A program made the translations under genes and the position numbers. The notes beneath the pieces are model-generated. The model searched no databases and was not told the DNA's origin. It saw only the letters and a list, made by a program, of their open reading frames with translations. A DNA stretch of 64,000 nt from the NCBI GenBank assembly GCA_003116975.1, contig BGKB01000061.1:124001-188000 (forward strand). The letters run 5' to 3'. The DNA is from Aurantiochytrium sp. KH105. Lineage: Eukaryota > Sar > Bigyra > Thraustochytrida > Thraustochytriidae. The stretch's first letter is position 1, and the number at the start of each line of letters is the position of its first letter. Below, piece after piece: positions 36,129-47,326 of the stretch.

Positions 36129-36137
36129 GCCTAGGCC
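36126..36137. promoter_or_regulatory. CCTAGG motif at the reductase stop codon
   Basis: TAGGCCTAGGCC starts with the TAG stop of the reductase gene and lies ~550 bp upstream of the flotillin start. It is the sixth occurrence of this motif family in the window. Confidence 0.35.
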
Positions 36138-36685
36138 CCCTACTACGTATACCTAGTACTTGTACTCACTCATTCTCCACATTCATTCATTCCAGCCAGC
36201 CACGTTGCACCCGAGAATCATTTTATGTCCCGCTCCATTTTGCGCCATCTCCTTTTCTTGTTGGCCTGTTCCACGATAAGTGGCCGCCCGCTCGATCTCC
36301 TTCTTGACCCTTTCCCGGCCCCGCCTTCGAAGCGAGTCGGAGCGCGCGCGCGCGCGCAGGCGCAGGCGGGCCGCGCCGCGGCTCCGCGCGGGGCTCGCTC
36401 GCCGAGGCTTCCGGCGGGCACGTGCCGTTGAAAGCGGTACTTGGAGTCGGGACTTCGACTTTATCTTCGGGAGAGGAAGTCAATCAATCAACCAATCAAG
36501 CGACGCAGCATTACTGCTGCTACTGGTACGCTGCACGCGCGAAACGGCGGCGGACGCAAAGCAAAGCGAGCAGGGCAGGCGGGCGAGCAGGCAAACAGCG
36601 ATCGCGGGCAGCAGCGGCGCGCGGCAGAGCAGCGGCGCGGGAGCGAGGGAGGAGGGAGGAGCGAGCGCCGGCTGGCTGCCGCGCG
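36129..36685. other. Reductase-flotillin spacer
   Basis: A 557-bp GC-rich region. It holds CATT units near 36170-36195, and runs into the flotillin 5' leader. Open frames on both strands are compositional. No gene is seen. Confidence 0.45.
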
Positions 36686-38243
36686 ATGGGCAACTTCGTG
36701 ACGTGAGTTTGCGGCGGCGCGGGCGATGATGACGGGAGAACGAAGATTGATGGGGCCAGCGCAGACGCCGCGAGACGCCGCCACGCTGCGCTGCGCTGCG
36801 CTGCTGCGGCCGCGGGCGAGGGCACGGGCGAGGGCGAGGGCGGGCGAGCGCGAGGACGAAGGCTAACGCGAGACGCGGGAAACGGCGGTGCACGCGTGGG
36901 TGCGCAGCGGAGGGCCGAATGAGGCCGTGGTCAAGTCCGGGTTCTCCGGGACCAAGGTGGCCGTGGGGCGCACGACGTTCAAGCTCTGGATTTGCCAGCA
37001 GGTGGCGCGGCTGCCGCTGGAGCTCATGACGATCGAGATCAACTCGGAGCAGGCGGAAACGGCCAAGGGCGTCCGGGTCCGAGTCCGTGCCGTCGCGCAG
37101 GTCAAGGTGAGCGCGTGGCACATGAGCGAGAGCGGCACGCGCGGCGAGCTCGACGAGGCGAGCATCCTGCTGGCCGCGCAGCATTTCCTGGGGGATTCGG
37201 AGGCCCAGATCGCAAGCGCGCTGCAGCGCACGCTGGAAGGCCACCAGCGCCAAATCCTGGGCACGCTGACGGTGGAGGAGCTGTACAAGAACCGTTCTGC
37301 GTTTTCGGAAAAGGTCAAGGAGCACGTCTTGGACGATTTGCGCGCGATGGGCTACGGACTGGCCTCGTACGTGGTGCAGCAAGTGGACGACGCGAACGAC
37401 TACATGGTGAGTTTGGGCGTGACGCAGACTGCGATCGTGAAGCGCGAGGCTGCTGAGGGTTCCGCCAAGAACGAGGCCGAGGCGCGCAAGCGCGTGGCTG
37501 CGTACAAGGCTGATGCGGACACGGCGGAGGCGGTTGAGTTCCAGCGCGCGCACGTCGCGGTGAACCAGCAAAAGGAGGCGGAGGCGGAGTCGGATCGTGA
37601 CCTGCACTTGAAGCGGGCAGCGTACGATCGTGAGGTGAATCAAGCGCAGGCGGAGGCGGAGAGCGCGGGTCCTATTGAGGAGGCGCGGCAGCAGCAGAGC
37701 ATTGTGCGCGAGAAAACGCGGCAGCTTCAGGTCGAGGAAACGATCAAGCTGGAGATTGCGGACCAGATTGTGGAGCGCACGAAGAAGGAGAAGGAGGGCG
37801 AGTCGCTTGCGCGCCTTCTGGAGGAGCAGAACCACGCCAAGTCGATCACGGTGATTGCCAAGGCGGAGGCCGACAAAGTTCGCGCCTTGGGCGAGGCCGA
37901 GGCGGATGTGGTTCGTCTCAAAGGTGAGGCCGAGGCAAAGGTGCTCGAGACCAAGGCGGAGGCGTACAAGCAGTTTGGCGAGGCCGCAGTGGTGCAGATG
38001 ATCGTGGAGCAGTTGCCTGAATTGGCGGCCAAGATTGCGGAGCCGCTCTCCAAGACGGAGAAGATGGTCTTTGTTTCCTCGGACGGCAATGCTGCGTCGG
38101 GGTTTACGGGCGACGTAACGCGCATGATTGGTCAGCTCCCGAATGCGGTGCATGGCCTTACAGGCTTTGACATGATTGAGGCCGTCAAGCGTCTTGCGGA
38201 CAGTCAGGACCAACATGGTGCGCGCAAGAAGAACACCATCTAA
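36686..38243 (+). CDS. Flotillin (SPFH membrane-microdomain scaffold), one intron
   Basis: A 450-residue flotillin. Exon 1 is 36686-36702 (17 nt), the intron 36703-36907 (205 nt, GTGAGT...GCAG) with a CTAAC branch-site match at 36863-36867, and exon 2 36908-38243. The join completes a codon and yields MGNFVTGGPNEAVVKSGF, the expected flotillin start; without it the protein would begin at a GTG. Gly2 with Thr6 fits an N-myristoylation site. The SPFH/PHB domain covers ~1-175. A long Ala/Glu/Lys coiled coil follows (~180-370) with the EAEA repeats seen in flotillins (AKAEADKVRALGEAEADVVR). The C-terminal oligomerisation region ends near GFDMIEAVKRL. Flotillins form rings on the inner leaflet and take part in endocytosis and signalling. 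The intron contains GCTGC repeats. Confidence 0.92.
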
Positions 38244-38324
38244 TATCATATCTTTTTTCTAACGATGAATTATCTCGAGAATCTTTCCTTTCTCCTTTCA
38301 TTCAATTTGAAGGCTGACGATTAG

Positions 38325-38894
38325 CTTTGAGCAGTTGTTGTACAATGAGTTTTTAAAAAATAAAAAAGGATTGCGGCGACATTGTTCAAGAAAAAGAAGA
38401 ACATTTGAAGGTCCCCAATTAACCTCGTCTGGACTGCCTACTAGTAAGAATGACCTAGGTCGACACGATTTGAGCAGTCGTTGACAGTTTATGAGGGGAA
38501 AATAAATCAGATTGCGGCGAAAGTGCTCAAGAAAAGGAAGAATAAAAGATTGATAGCTCTCCGTTTGACCTCGTCTGGAGCGCCTACTAGCAAGTATGTC
38601 CTATGGCGACGTGCTTTGAGTACTTGTTGAACAAGAGAAAACTAAAAATAGGATTGCGGCGAAAGTGCTCAAGAAAAGGAAGAAGAAAAGAATGATAGCT
38701 CTCCATGTGACCTCGTCTGGAGTGCCTACTAGAAAGTGTGTCCTATGGCGACGTGCTTTGGGCAGTTGTTGTACAAGGAAAAACTAAAAATAGGATTGCG
38801 GCGAAAGTGCTCAAGAAAAGGAAGAATAAAAGAATGATAGCTCTCCGTTTGACCTCGTCTGGAGCGCCCAAGAAGAACGTCTTGTGACGAACTT
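38325..38894. repeat. Four tandem copies of a ~142-bp satellite
   Basis: Copies begin at 38325, 38468, 38614 and 38755 (units of 143, 146, 141 and 140 bp); a decayed fifth starts at 38895. Each starts with a CTTTGAGCAGTTGTTG-like word, contains GATTGCGGCGAAAGTGCTCA and GACCTCGTCTGGAG, and ends near CCTATGGCGACGTG. The last three copies are the most alike. It starts ~80 bp after the flotillin stop. No long frame runs through it. Confidence 0.9.
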
Positions 38895-40288
38895 CTTTGA
38901 GGTGCAGCGGGAGGCCTTGATCCTCTTTTGCCAAAAAAAAAAAAATAGCGCTGTGCGTCAAAACTCGTTCAAGGCGCTTCGAAAAGGCTCCCGCGTCAAA
39001 ATGCTGAGAGTCAGCCTTTGGGCCCAGCTTTTTACGTCGGGAGCTTCGAAAAGGGATCACCTAGAGCGTTCGACTTGAGTGGACTGGGTGAAGTATTCTC
39101 TCTGAGAAGCAGGCCTCGAGTCGCACCGGCTGGCGCTTGCGAAGAAACGACCTTTGGATGACTCCTGACAAGTCCGAGGAGACAGATTGATTTCCAAGAG
39201 GACAAGCTTATGTGCGTGCCGAGCGAGCGTTCGACTAGCTTGCTTTTCGCAATGGCCATCCCCACTGACCTTTGCTTTGCTCATTTTTTTGCCCGCAGCT
39301 GCACGTATTTTCGCAAGCAGTGGCACCCGAGCCTGGCGACTGACCAAGATGCCAAGTGTCCTCACTGCCATCCGCTTAAAAAGGGTTCGCCTAGGACCTC
39401 GTAAGCCCTACTCCGCAAACAGCGTCTAGCCTCCCGCACCTCGAAAGATGTTGCAGTGGACCTTGAAGGCTCGCGTCCCCCTCGATCGAGAATTACACCC
39501 ACTTAGCCACCAAAAAAAACTGCAATCGATCGATCCATCACTCACATCAATCGATGAATCGATTACACCGCGGCTGTGGCCGGAGTGCAGCGAGCCAACT
39601 CGCCACTGGCAGACATGGCAGACGCGCAGCCGCAGCCGGCGGTGGCGGCCACGGCGCCATCATCGAGATTTCTCCTATTGTTCTTCTTCTTGGCGTAGGA
39701 GGTGTGGGGCTAGTTTTCCAGCGACCAGGCCACACCCAGAGCGGTTTCCAGGCATGCAAAAGCTCGCGAGTCGACGCGAGCGACGTAGCGTCGCGTCTTC
39801 TATTCCATTCCACCTCGCCCGACTTCGCGGCAGGCTTTGGACCTCGTCGCGAGTGTGGACAGACGGCAGCCATCCACCCGGCCGCATGCCCGGAGAATCA
39901 CGCCCTGCGCTGTGCTGCGCTGTGCTGCGCAGTGCTGTGCACGGGGCCTGGCGCCGCGCGCGGAGAACAAACAAACAAACAAACGAACAAACGAACGATA
40001 TTACCTCTGCCCGGCTTGGTGAGTCACTGCGAAACCATGCTGTCTCGACAGGTCTCCTTGCGGCAGGTGAGGCCGGCCGTCATCACCGGCGGGCTGTCAT
40101 CGTCATCACCGCGCTCCTCTCCTCTCAGGCAGCAGCGTATGCTGCCACGAGGCGACACGACCAGACTCAGGACGACATCAACGAAATGAAATGAGACTCT
40201 GCACGCACTGCCGTGGCAGAGACGCGGCGCAGGCAGAGACGGTGTTGCGAGCAAGCCCTCCGGAACAGGCAAAGCTTCACAAGCAATT

Positions 40289-40305
40289 CACAGTCAGCCA
40301 CTGTG
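40289..40305. promoter_or_regulatory. CACAGT-n5-ACTGTG dyad
   Basis: CACAGT, five bases, then its reverse complement ACTGTG. It is the tightest of three similar dyads in this region and is followed by TTCTTGCG. It resembles a binding site for a dimeric factor; function is inferred only. Confidence 0.3.
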
Positions 40306-41244
40306 TTCTTGCGAGCGAGACCGCCCCCATCGTCCCGCGCTTCTGCTTCTGCGGCGCGGTGACTTCGCCCGATGGGCCAACCGAGTGCAAGTTGAATTGA
40401 TGAAAGCAAGCAAGCTTGAGCAAGCCTGGCCGTGCGAGGCCAAGGCGAGGCCAAGGCGGGCCAGTAGCACGGCCCGGGAAGCCCTTTTTCGGCGGCAGGC
40501 CAGTCCCAGGCCAGACCGTGAGACCCTTCGTTCGAGTGTGTCTGCAGTTGCAGCCGGCGGGCGTTGGAGAGAGCGAGGGCGCGCCGCATCATCATCGAGC
40601 GGTCGGTTGCTTCGCATCATCGATCAAGTAAGCGCATCGCGTTGCCTCGCGTTGCGTTCACTGTCAAATTGCCAGCCTCCACCGCTGCCACGGCTGTGGA
40701 GTTTCGTCGTGGCCCCTGCGCCGCCCATCACGCGCTCGAGATTCCAGGCGACAGACCTTGGGACGGGCGGGATGGGAGTGCGGGACCGGGATGCTGGAAG
40801 CAAGCGAGAGGCGAGTGCACCGGTGAGGAGGAGCGGGCGAGGAAGTCTCGAAAGGCATCGCAGTCGTGCGCGCTCTGCACGCTCTGCAGGCCTGCACGCT
40901 CGCGAGACTTGGTGAGAGAGGGGGGAGTATGTCATAGTGCGCGAGACCGCGGTCGTCTCGCAGTCGCTCGTTCCATTTTGCTTGCTCTTGTTGTTGCTCT
41001 TACTCTTGCAAATCATTGCATTGGACGGCGTGCACGCTTGATTAACGGCCGGAAAACGAGGGAGGGAGGGAGAGAGGGAGGAAGAGGGTCTTTTGCGTCC
41101 GATGAGCCCCGGCGTTCCGGGGCTTGGCTGGCCGCTGCCGGTCGTTCGGCGATCCGGGAGAAATGGCCGGTCGATGGGCCAGTCGGCCTCGCGATGCTGG
41201 CTGGGTTTTCCTCGTTGCGTTCCTTGCTCTTGGCCGGAGCAGCA

Positions 41245-41285
41245 GCGACTGCGACTGCGATCGCGACTGCGACTGCGACTGCGAC
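41245..41285 (+). repeat. GCGACT hexamer repeat
   Basis: About six GCGACT units, one altered to GCGATC, in the gene-poor region. Confidence 0.85.
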
Positions 41286-41320
41286 GCGCTCCAGCAAAGT
41301 CATGCGCGGCGAGGCACCTC

Positions 41321-41341
41321 CACAGTCCAGCCCACACTGTG
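41321..41341. promoter_or_regulatory. CACAGT-n9-ACTGTG dyad
   Basis: Second dyad of the same half-site, spacer nine, with a further ACTGTG just downstream (about 41345-41350). Confidence 0.28.
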
Positions 41342-41601
41342 ACTACTGTGAAGCAGGCTTCCTTGTTGTCTCCACGACAGTTTTGTCTCACGCTCAGACA
41401 AAGTAGCGTGGACGAAGCAGGAAAAGAGTCGAGACCTCTGCAGCAGCGCGCATGTCCTGCACGCACGCATGCATGGCTGGAGGCAGGCCCGGGGCAGTGC
41501 CTCATCACGTTTTCCGGCCGGCCAGCGGCTTCTGCAGCCCGCTCAGCCTATCCTGCGCCCTGACCGGAGATTGAGCGAGCTAGCGTGCGAAAGACGCCCT
41601 C

Positions 41602-41630
41602 CACAGTCTGCTTCACTGCCACAAACTGTG
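41602..41630. promoter_or_regulatory. CACAGT-n17-ACTGTG dyad
   Basis: Third dyad of the same half-site with a wider spacer, followed by TTCTCCGG, similar to the sequence after the first dyad (TTCTTGCG). Confidence 0.25.
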
Positions 41631-42389
41631 TTCTCCGGCGGGGCGTAGCTAGCCGCTTCCCCGTATCCCCGCAGCCGGCGCCCCGTCGTCGCCGCGCGCC
41701 CTCACAGGTCAGCGGCGGGGCGGACCTGACCTGCGTTCGCGCGCCGGCCTGAGCGACCTGCGAGGCCACCGCCGCGCTATCACGCCTTGCTTTGCAGACA
41801 GCGTAGCGCGCATCGATCGACCCATCGGTCCATCAGTCGCTCGGCCACCGCGACGACTTTCTCAACGCGCACGCACCTCGCGTCTGCCGGCACATGCCGA
41901 GTCGTCCTGTGCTGTGCTGCGCGCCTGTGACTCGTCGGCCATCTCCAGCTCGCTGCACCTGCTGCAAGAAGAAAGAAGAGCACGCTCCATCCCCCTCTCC
42001 ATCACGCCGGCGCGGCGTGCATCAGTGCATGCCGATCACGACCGCGCCCTCTCCATCACGACCGCGATCACGGCCGCCCGCCCGTACGCCTCGCTGCTCT
42101 CTTTTCTCTCTCTCTCTGCGTCGCTTCGTCCTTGCGTGGACCGCGGGCTCGCGGAATCAGCCGCCGGGCCGAGCGAGGCCCGCGCGGGGGGGGGCGGGCA
42201 GCAGGGCCCCTCCCTCGTCCCTCCTTCGCGAGCGCGCGAGCGAGGCAGCTGGCAGCTAGCTGCAGAGAGCACGGTCCTCGCGATCTCCCTCGGCCTCGAG
42301 CTGTTTAATCATTCTGCAATGCAATCTTTATGCAATGCAATGCAGCTGCAGCAGCCAGCTGGCTGCAGCTGGCAGGCGGGCTGTTCTCG

Positions 42390-42443
42390 CAGCCTGCCAT
42401 GCAGTGGCTGCTGCTGCAGCCTGCCATGCAGTGGCTGCTGCTG
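42390..42443 (+). repeat. Perfect 27-bp tandem duplication
   Basis: CAGCCTGCCATGCAGTGGCT plus GCTGCTG occurs twice without change (42390-42416, 42417-42443). Exact identity suggests a recent event. Confidence 0.9.
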
Positions 42444-44058
42444 CGTCTGGCTGCATGCATGCATGCGTCCGTCCGTGCGTCTGTCTCCTCCTCTCCTCTC
42501 CCTCCCGCATCCCTCTCTCCGCGCAGGGCGCACCGAGCACAGCGCAGTAGTCGCGCAAAGCACGCAGAAGAAGACGGACGCTCCAATGCTCCGCTCGCTC
42601 TGCCCGAGCCGAACTCGGGTGGAGAGAGGAGGGGAGAGAGGGAGGGAGAGGGAGAAGAGGGCGACCGACCGACCGACAGACCGACCGAACGACCGACTGA
42701 GCGGCCGATCGGCCAACCGGCAGGCAGGAGGGCGCGTCGGAAAGTGGCCGGAGGCTGGCGGCAGCTCGAAGGGAAGAGGAGGGAAGAGGAAGGTTAGAGA
42801 TCGAAGCAAAGGATCGAGAATGAGCGAATGGCGCGCGTGCGTGTGTACGTGTCTGCCGCCCTCACAGCTTGCTCCCCACACCCAGGCGCCGCCGCCGCAC
42901 CACCACCGCAGGCAGGCCGCGCTTCGCAACTGAGGTGAAAGTGTGGGGAGAGCTCTCCCGTCCTCTTCTCTCCTCCTCCGCTGGCCGCGGCCCTGCCCTG
43001 CCCTGCCCTGGCCCGACTCTTCACTGCTGGCCACGGTGGCTGGCCTCTGGCCGTCTGCGAGCCTGCCGCCGGCAGGGGCCGTGGCCAGGCCTGGATTCTG
43101 TGGAAGATTCCGCCGCGACACGAGCCGCGGCCGCGGATGGCTAGCTAGCACTGAAGCCCTATGGCCAGTGGAGCAGCAAGGTCTTGCGAAGTCCTTGGCT
43201 CACTGAGCGACTGCGAAGATTTGAGAAAAAAGAAAAGAAAAAAAGATAGATTCGAATGGTTGAGGGCAATCAAATCGACCTCTTGCGGATCCTCCCGCGC
43301 ACTGCACGGACGCGCCCCGCCGCGCAGCCGTCCCAGTGGCCGACCTCCCTCTCCTCCTCCTCGCTGTCCTCCTGCACTGCTTCAAGTTTTCCTTCTTGCC
43401 TTGGCGACGAACCAGCCAACCACCCGGAGGAAGCGAGCTGTAGCTGCCCTGCTGCCAAAAGGGTCGAGCGAGCGAGCGATTCCGAGCAACGCGCACCATA
43501 AATGCAAAGCATCGCAACACGCACGCGTCCATCGATCTCCGTTTCCTCCTCTCCCTCCGCCGGTGGTCGCATTCGGTCTGTCCTGTGTGAATCCATCGAT
43601 CGGCCGAGCGTCGGATCGATCGGCCAACAGATTTCCGCCCTCTCACGGGCGCCGCAGGTGAGCGCGGCGCCTTGTTGGTGGCTGGTCTGGATCGCGCCGC
43701 TGCTTGCGGTGCAGCCAGCTGGCCAGCTGTATGTATGTATGGCTGCAGGAGAGCAGCTGCGGGCAAAGCAAGAGCCGTGGACCGCCGGCCAGGGCGGCAG
43801 GAAAGAAGCTGCGCGGCGAGTGAGTGCCATGCTTGCTTGCTTGGTTGCTTGCTTCGCAATGCTTGCCTGCTGTCCTTCGCGGCTCGACCTGCCTAGCAGC
43901 TGACCGGGCCTGACCGGCGACGCGCCCTCTCTCGGCGGCCCACAGGTGCGGCTACCACTGGCGGGGCTTCTCTGTCGGTCGGTCAGGTCGTGCGCCGCCT
44001 CGCGTCGGCCGGCCGCGACTCGGCCCTCCCGCGCCGCGCAGAGCGGCCTGCTGCATCA

Positions 44059-44098
<40 letters not shown>

Positions 44099-44100
44099 TG
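44059..44100 (+). repeat. CCAG tetranucleotide repeat
   Basis: About ten CCAG units, followed by imperfect CTGT/CAGT repeats up to ~44170. Confidence 0.92.
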
Positions 44101-46716
44101 GTCTGTCAGTCAGCTAATCAGTCAGCCTGTCAGTCTGTCTGTTTGTCTCTCTGTTTGTCTGCCTGCCTCTCTCTCCGTCTGTCCTGTGCTGTTCTTTGCC
44201 AGTGTCTACTCCCCCTGTCTCCCTCGGCCCTCGCCTCCCCTCAGTAGCGGGATCTGCTTGTTGGTCTTCCGGGCGAAAAGAGGGAAGAGGAAGCCTCACA
44301 CATACCGTCTAAGGCGGGCCGGCGGCGCGCTGCGGGTCCCTTGCCAGGTGTGGGTCCTGCGGTCGTCGCGATAAGATCACTGCAGCGCCGCGCGGCGCCA
44401 GGGAAGCAAGCAAGCAAGCAAAGCCGCCGCGGCGGTCCGACCGCGTGATGCACTGCGGCCGAACCGACCTGGCTGACCGCCGTGCGTGCGTGCTTCCGAG
44501 GCCAGCAGCCACCACGGCCAGCCAGCCTAACATGCATACACGCCTGACTCGCATGCGTGCACTGCCGCGGCGGCGTTCGCAGTGGGTGGCCCCGTCTGTT
44601 CGGGCCCGCGCGTCTGCACCGCACCGCACTACACTACACGCACTTGAGAAGGTGTGGGAGTGCGGAAAAACCTGCAAGACCCCTCGGTGTCCGCAGTGGT
44701 GGCAGTGGACCACTGTCGCTGGAGGTGCGGCCCTCTCGGCGCGTGCAATATTTGGCCCCGGCCGGTCTCGCCCACAGAGGTCAGGCCGGGCCTGGCTCAA
44801 AGCAGGCGGCCCGGAGACAGCACCGCCACCCCGCGTCCGCCTCGCCCTCCTGCTCCGCGCCGCTCTGCTCTGCTCTTTGTTGCGCCGATGCTGCGCCTCC
44901 GCGCCTCCGAGCACGGGCGCTGCGTTCTTCCGGGCTCCTCCGCCGCTGCCTGCCTCGGCACGGCCCCCTCCTCCTGCCTCGGGCGTCCCCGCTAGAAGAA
45001 GCAGCCCTCCCTTCCTCCTCCCTCTCTGCTTGGCAATGCGCTCCCCCGCCGTTCTTCCGAGCGAGCCTCGCGCGGCTCGAACCAGAAATCCCTCCCGCGC
45101 GGCGTCCCGAGGCGCCCGTGCCGCCTGGCTGGCCGCACCGCGCGTCCATCCATCGCTCGCTCGCTCGATCCCTCGCTGCGCGTGCCCTGCTCCCCCTCCC
45201 TCTCCGCCAGAGAGAGCGCACGCCCGCCCGCGCGCTCAGGCAGAGGCCTCGGCGGCTCGAGCTTCTCGAGCGCAGAACGCCCGACCCCGCGGCATCTCCA
45301 GCCCTGACTCTGGCGCTGCGCGCACCGCCTCGCAGCCGCTCGCCGGGAAGCCAGGGACCGCCCACCTGCGAACGCAGCAGCAACCGGCCAAGGCGACCGC
45401 GTCTGGTCGCGTCGAGTCGCGTCGCGTCGCGTCGCGTCGCAGAGAAGCTCAGAGTAGAGCAACGTAGAGAAGAGTAGCCTAACAGACAGACAGATAGACA
45501 AAAGAACCTCGGCGAGGGCCCGGACCTGCCGCGTCCACCTGCAGCTGCCTGCCTGCCTGCCTGCCTGCCTGCCCGAACGGCCGCCCTCTCCGTCTGACTG
45601 TCCCTGTCTCAGTCTGTCCTGCTGCTGCGAGAGGGAGGAGAGAGGGGAGGGAGGGAGGGAGGGAGGGAGAGCGAAATCCCCTGGGAGGATCGAGGGCGGG
45701 TCCGCGGTCAAAAGGGCCTGGTCTCCCGCAGCTGCACTAGGACCGCTGCGGGAATATGCCGGCGCAGAGGCGCTCAGGGCGGTTTGGTGCCTGTCAAGCT
45801 GTCTGTCCCGCGAGAGAGTGCGCACGCGGCCTCCCTAGCTAACCGACGCCGCGGCCTCGAGTCTGCTTTGCCACCACTGGCGCGCGGGCGGCTTTCTTTC
45901 TTCCTCGCTTCCTATCTCCGCAATTTGCTACAGTGAAGCGCCGCGAGATGAAATCGCGCCTCCACGCCTGGCTCTCGCAGAGTTAGTTGCCTTCTCCTTT
46001 GTTAGCGTCAGGGGAAAATGCCCGGCCAGCAAGCTCTCTGTCTGTTCAGGTCTGTCTCTGCACACGTCCCCGCCTGCTCCAGCGAGAAGGGGGGGCTGGG
46101 GTGGAGGAGAGGAGAAAAGAAATTTTGCAGAAAAAATAGAATGAAGTGGAGGGCGCGCAACCGCCGGAGAGGCGATCGGCAACCAGCCAGATGCGACACC
46201 TCTCAAGAGCCCGTGACGCGACGCGAGGACGGAACGAAGGTTCCTCCCCTAGCCAGCCAGGCAATAGCCATTCAGCCAGGAGCAAGCGACTGACCAACTG
46301 CAAGCAGTGCAGCCTGCCTCGCTCTCTCAGCTCGCAAACAAGAGAAAAGAAGTCGCGTCGATGCCTCTTTCTTTGCCCTCCCTCACAGCGCGCCGCCTGA
46401 CACCTTCCCAGCCAGCCTGCGATCGACTGCGGGGACCTTGACCACGCCCGCGCACGCCGCGAGCCGCCCACAGTGCTCCAGCTTGCGCGGGGGCGCTTCA
46501 GTGGACCAGAGTCGCGAGACCCCGCCTCCACTGGAAAGCGCCCTCCGCGCGATGGCTTCCTCCCGGGGCGGGTGGATTTGTCGGCGTCCCGGTGCCCGCA
46601 GCGCGAGAGCGTTTCGTCGGCGACATCCAGTGCGCCACTGAGATACTCGCGGGGCTTCCCCGCATGGCTGGCGAGTTTTTTCGCCGGCTGCCGAAGCCTG
46701 GCGGCGCGCGCATCTT

Positions 46717-46750
<34 letters not shown>
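46717..46750 (+). repeat. CCAG tetranucleotide repeat
   Basis: About eight units, the same unit as at 44059-44100. Confidence 0.9.
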
Positions 46751-47261
46751 GCCGGGCCAACCGACCAGCTGGGCTAAAAGCGAGGGCCGACCCGCGCCGG
46801 AGACGGAGATCGATCCATCGACCATGGATCGCCAGTGTCGATTGATCGAGCAGCCCGCTTGTGTTCGTTCGCGGCGTAGCTTGGTGGTCGATGGCACCGG
46901 CAGCGGGCGGGCTGCACGCAGGCTGCTGCGGCTGCAGGAAGTAACGACGTACCTTCTCGGCCTGGCAGGCAGCCTGGACGACGGCCAGTGCGCAAGCGTG
47001 TTCATCGCGAGGCTGGCGGCCGTCGTGGAGGTGAGGCAAGGCGAGGCAAGGCCAGGCCAGGCTTTGCCAGGCCAGGTCAGGCTGAGGACAGGACATCACA
47101 GGACAGGAGACAAGGTGCTGGCGGCAGTGCAATGCAGTGCAGTGCAGAGTGCGCCGGCACATCGGTTGAATGGATCAAATTGTGAACGAATGCGGAAGCA
47201 GACTTGCGCCCTGCTTTCGCGCTCAGGCCTTTCGTTTCCGCCCTGCTGATCGCAATCGCTT

Positions 47262-47326
47262 CGTCCATCCATCCATCCATCCATCCATCCATCCATCCAT
47301 CCATCCATTCATCCATTCATCCGTTC
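47262..47326 (+). repeat. CCAT tetranucleotide repeat
   Basis: About 15 CCAT units, degenerating to TTCAT at the right end. Similar GGAT/CCAT arrays occur near 3470-3530 and 60780-60800. Confidence 0.92.

Noticed and set aside
36480..38249. 589-codon minus-strand frame opposite flotillin
   Set aside because: Leu/Arg-rich antisense reading of the flotillin coiled coil, with no independent feature.
39448..47249. Many frames of 150-340 codons between 39.4 and 47.2 kb on both strands
   Set aside because: They overlap one another, consist mainly of Arg, Ala, Ser and Pro, include translated microsatellites and match no family I know.
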